Of a stretch of 64,000 bases of DNA, positions 62,743 through 64,000 are shown piece by piece. Position 1 is the stretch's first letter. Every line of letters starts with the position of its first letter. The notes beneath the pieces are model-generated. The model was not told the DNA's origin. It saw only the letters and a list, made by a program, of their open reading frames with translations, and did not search any database. Source of the stretch: Empedobacter stercoris. Lineage in GTDB: Bacteria > Bacteroidota > Bacteroidia > Flavobacteriales > Weeksellaceae. A program made the translations under genes and the position numbers. The stretch spans positions 113,730-177,729 of the forward strand of contig NZ_JACXZC010000003.1 in assembly GCF_020281205.1 (NCBI RefSeq). The letters run 5' to 3'.

Positions 62743-63156
62743 ATGAAACAAAGAGTACCAGTAAATCAGATTATGGCAAAAGTTTTAATTGCAGTTCCAG
62801 CAAATAAGAAATTAAGTGAAGTGAATGAATTGTTCAAGGAGTATAATATTCGACATATTCCTGTAACTGAAGGAACTAAGTTGGTAGGAGTTGTAAGTAA
62901 AAATGATGTTTCGAGATTAGGATATGGAGTAGGTGATGTTGATACGAATGCATTGAATGCTTTGTATGATACATACGAACTGAAAGATGTGATGGTAAAA
63001 GAGCCTGTAACTGTTTCTTCTGAAACAAACATTAAGGATGTTGCAGAGATTTTATCACAACAAAGTTTTCACTCTTTGCCAGTTGTAGATAATAACGAGG
63101 TTGTTGGGATTGTGACTTCTACAGATTTGGTTAAATATCTTTTAGAGCAATATTAA
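62743..63156 (+). CDS. CBS-pair domain protein
   Basis: A 137-residue protein consisting of two CBS domains (about 8-62 and 78-135). VPVNQIMAKVLIAVPANKKLSEV and ELKDVMVKEPVTVSSETNI open the two copies, each ending in a GVVSKNDV or GIVTSTDL stretch. CBS pairs bind adenine nucleotides and sense energy state; the partner is unknown. It resembles HPP/acetoin-utilisation-type stand-alone CBS proteins. Confidence 0.9.
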   Translation: MKQRVPVNQIMAKVLIAVPANKKLSEVNELFKEYNIRHIPVTEGTKLVGVVSKNDVSRLGYGVGDVDTNALNALYDTYELKDVMVKEPVTVSSETNIKDVAEILSQQSFHSLPVVDNNEVVGIVTSTDLVKYLLEQY

Positions 63157-63167
63157 AAGTAAAACAT

Positions 63168-63199
63168 AAAAAAAGCCTCCAAATTTGGAGGCTTTTTTT
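63168..63199 (+). terminator. Intrinsic terminator of the CBS gene
   Basis: A perfect 16-bp palindrome (63168-63183 with 63184-63199) centred on AAATTT with A and T ends. Confidence 0.9.
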
Positions 63200-63252
63200 A
63201 TGTTTAGTTGTGTCCCGTCCTGAAATAGCGATACAAAAAAGAAATCGTTATT

Positions 63253-63681
63253 ATGGAAGAAAGAAGCAATTATGTCAAACGTACTCAGCGCGATTACAGT
63301 ATGTCTTTTAAGTTGAATGTTGTAAAAGAAATTGAGTCTGGGGAATTATCTACTGTGGGCGCTTGCCGTAAGTATGGCATCCAAGCCCGAAGTACAGTTA
63401 TGAGTTGGCTCAGAAAATTTGGTACCTTTGATTGGGAGAACCAAACACCATCGAATATGCCAAAGTCACCAGAACAAAAGATCATGGAGCTTGAAGCTCA
63501 AGTAAAACTTTTGCAAAAGCAGAAGGCTTTCCTTGAGAAACAAGCTTATGTGGCTGATAAAAAAGCCATTATTTTCGATATGATGATTAACCTTGCCGAA
63601 GAGGAATATCAAATTGATATACGAAAAAACTCACCACCCGAACTATCGAATCTTTCCGAAGGGAACAAAAAGAAACCATAA
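63253..63681 (+). CDS. IS3-family transposase OrfA
   Basis: A 142-residue OrfA: helix-turn-helix (MSFKLNVVKEIESGELSTVGACRKYGI then STVMSWLRKFG) binding the terminal repeats, then a leucine-zipper-like coiled coil (MELEAQVKLLQKQKAFLEKQ). It ends after the slippery site used for OrfAB. Confidence 0.88.
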   Translation: MEERSNYVKRTQRDYSMSFKLNVVKEIESGELSTVGACRKYGIQARSTVMSWLRKFGTFDWENQTPSNMPKSPEQKIMELEAQVKLLQKQKAFLEKQAYVADKKAIIFDMMINLAEEEYQIDIRKNSPPELSNLSEGNKKKP

Positions 63682-64000
63682 GTTTCTCCTGTGAATTGTT
63701 CGGGGTTGACCGACAGGTTTATTATCGTCATTTGAAACGAAGAGCAAAGCGGCAACAAAATGCACAGCAGGTTGTGGATTGGGTAGCAGAGCTGCGAATG
63801 ATTCATCCAAAAATGGGTGGAAAGAAACTGTATTTTCTTTTGAAAGAGAAACTTGAAAATTTAAGAATTGGCAGAGACAAATTCTTTGACTTCTTAAGGG
63901 CTAACCATTTGTTAATCATCCCCAAAAGAAGTTATCACAAAACTACCAATTCGTATCATCGTTTTAAAAAACATAAAAATTTGATTAAAGATTATCAATA
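63618..64000 (+). CDS. IS3-family transposase OrfB, partial
   Basis: The -1 frame opens at 63618 after a stop and continues to the window end. It reads TIESFRREQKETISFSCELFGVDRQVYYRH, the usual opening of OrfB with its HTH_21 region; the DDE catalytic residues lie beyond the window. It has no start codon of its own until deep inside, so it is made as a fusion with OrfA. Confidence 0.88.
63624..63630 (+). promoter_or_regulatory. -1 programmed frameshift site
   Basis: A AAA AAC in the OrfA frame (CGA AAA AAC), a canonical X XXY YYZ heptamer. Slipping back one base joins OrfA to the OrfB frame. Confidence 0.8.

Larger units (their letters stand above)
63211..64000 (+). mobile_element. IS3-family insertion sequence, left part
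   Basis: The element likely begins with the terminal repeat TGTCCCGTCCTGAAATAGCG at 63211. Behind it come orfA and the frameshifted orfB; the window ends inside orfB. The IS150-type organisation fits. The right end and target duplication are not in the window. Confidence 0.85.

Noticed and set aside
63618..64000. orfB as an independent gene with its own start
   Set aside because: No suitable start codon follows the stop at 63615-63617; a -1 slip site lies exactly at the frame junction.

Overview
The window is about 64 kb of AT-rich chromosome from a member of the Bacteroidota, class Flavobacteriia. The evidence is threefold. Upstream sequences repeatedly carry the Bacteroidota promoter form TTTG-N19-21-TAnnTTTG rather than sigma70 boxes. 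Type IX secretion components and cargo are present (porZ, C-terminal type A sorting domains). Several families restricted to this phylum also occur (DUF4252, DUF4271, DUF4296, DUF3109, DUF5686). A tryptophanase gene and the very low GC would suit an indole-positive Weeksellaceae genus such as Empedobacter, but the genus is inference only.

Layout. 0-4 kb: a minus-strand operon (DUF3109, a phosphorylase-like protein, a Gfo/Idh dehydrogenase, a thioesterase). 4-20 kb: housekeeping genes (dxs, rsmI, recJ, hemD, a polyprenol-phosphate mannosyltransferase, an HU-like/SPOR fusion, dprA, porZ-recO, a cystathionine gamma-synthase-type enzyme). 19-25.5 kb: a T9SS cargo protein, ppa, a DUF5686 outer-membrane protein, pdhB and a TM2 protein. 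25.7-28.8 kb: a cobalamin riboswitch driving a BtuB-like receptor and a BtuG-like lipoprotein. 28.8-37.1 kb: a transporter, tadA, a hydrolase, two tandem paralogous secreted proteins, an M28 peptidase, tryptophanase, a thioesterase and a LOG-family protein. 37.2-40.4 kb: two tandem initiator tRNA genes, then a 2.1 kb islet of four unrecognised membrane or lipoprotein genes lying between two near-identical 115-bp direct repeats. The left repeat keeps a broken 5' copy of the suppressor-of-fused gene that is intact after the right repeat. 40.6-43.5 kb: thioredoxin, an amino-acid permease, a ketopantoate reductase-like protein. 43.5-49.9 kb: five tRNA genes and trpEGDCFB (no trpA), preceded by a classical attenuator whose leader peptide carries three consecutive Trp codons. 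50-56.6 kb: an enoyl-CoA hydratase, small proteins and a glycosyltransferase/LAB_N/ArnT-like cluster. 56.6-62.4 kb: two large envelope proteins. 62.7-64 kb: a CBS protein and the left part of an IS3-family element with a canonical -1 slippery heptamer.

How parts work together. The best-supported regulatory circuits are B12 sensing ahead of B12 capture and uptake, and tryptophan attenuation ahead of trpE. Tryptophanase is present in the same 16 kb as a trp operon that ends at trpB, so indole made from tryptophan could in principle be reused by TrpB; whether trpA exists elsewhere cannot be seen here. The 37-40 kb islet is the clearest accessory region.
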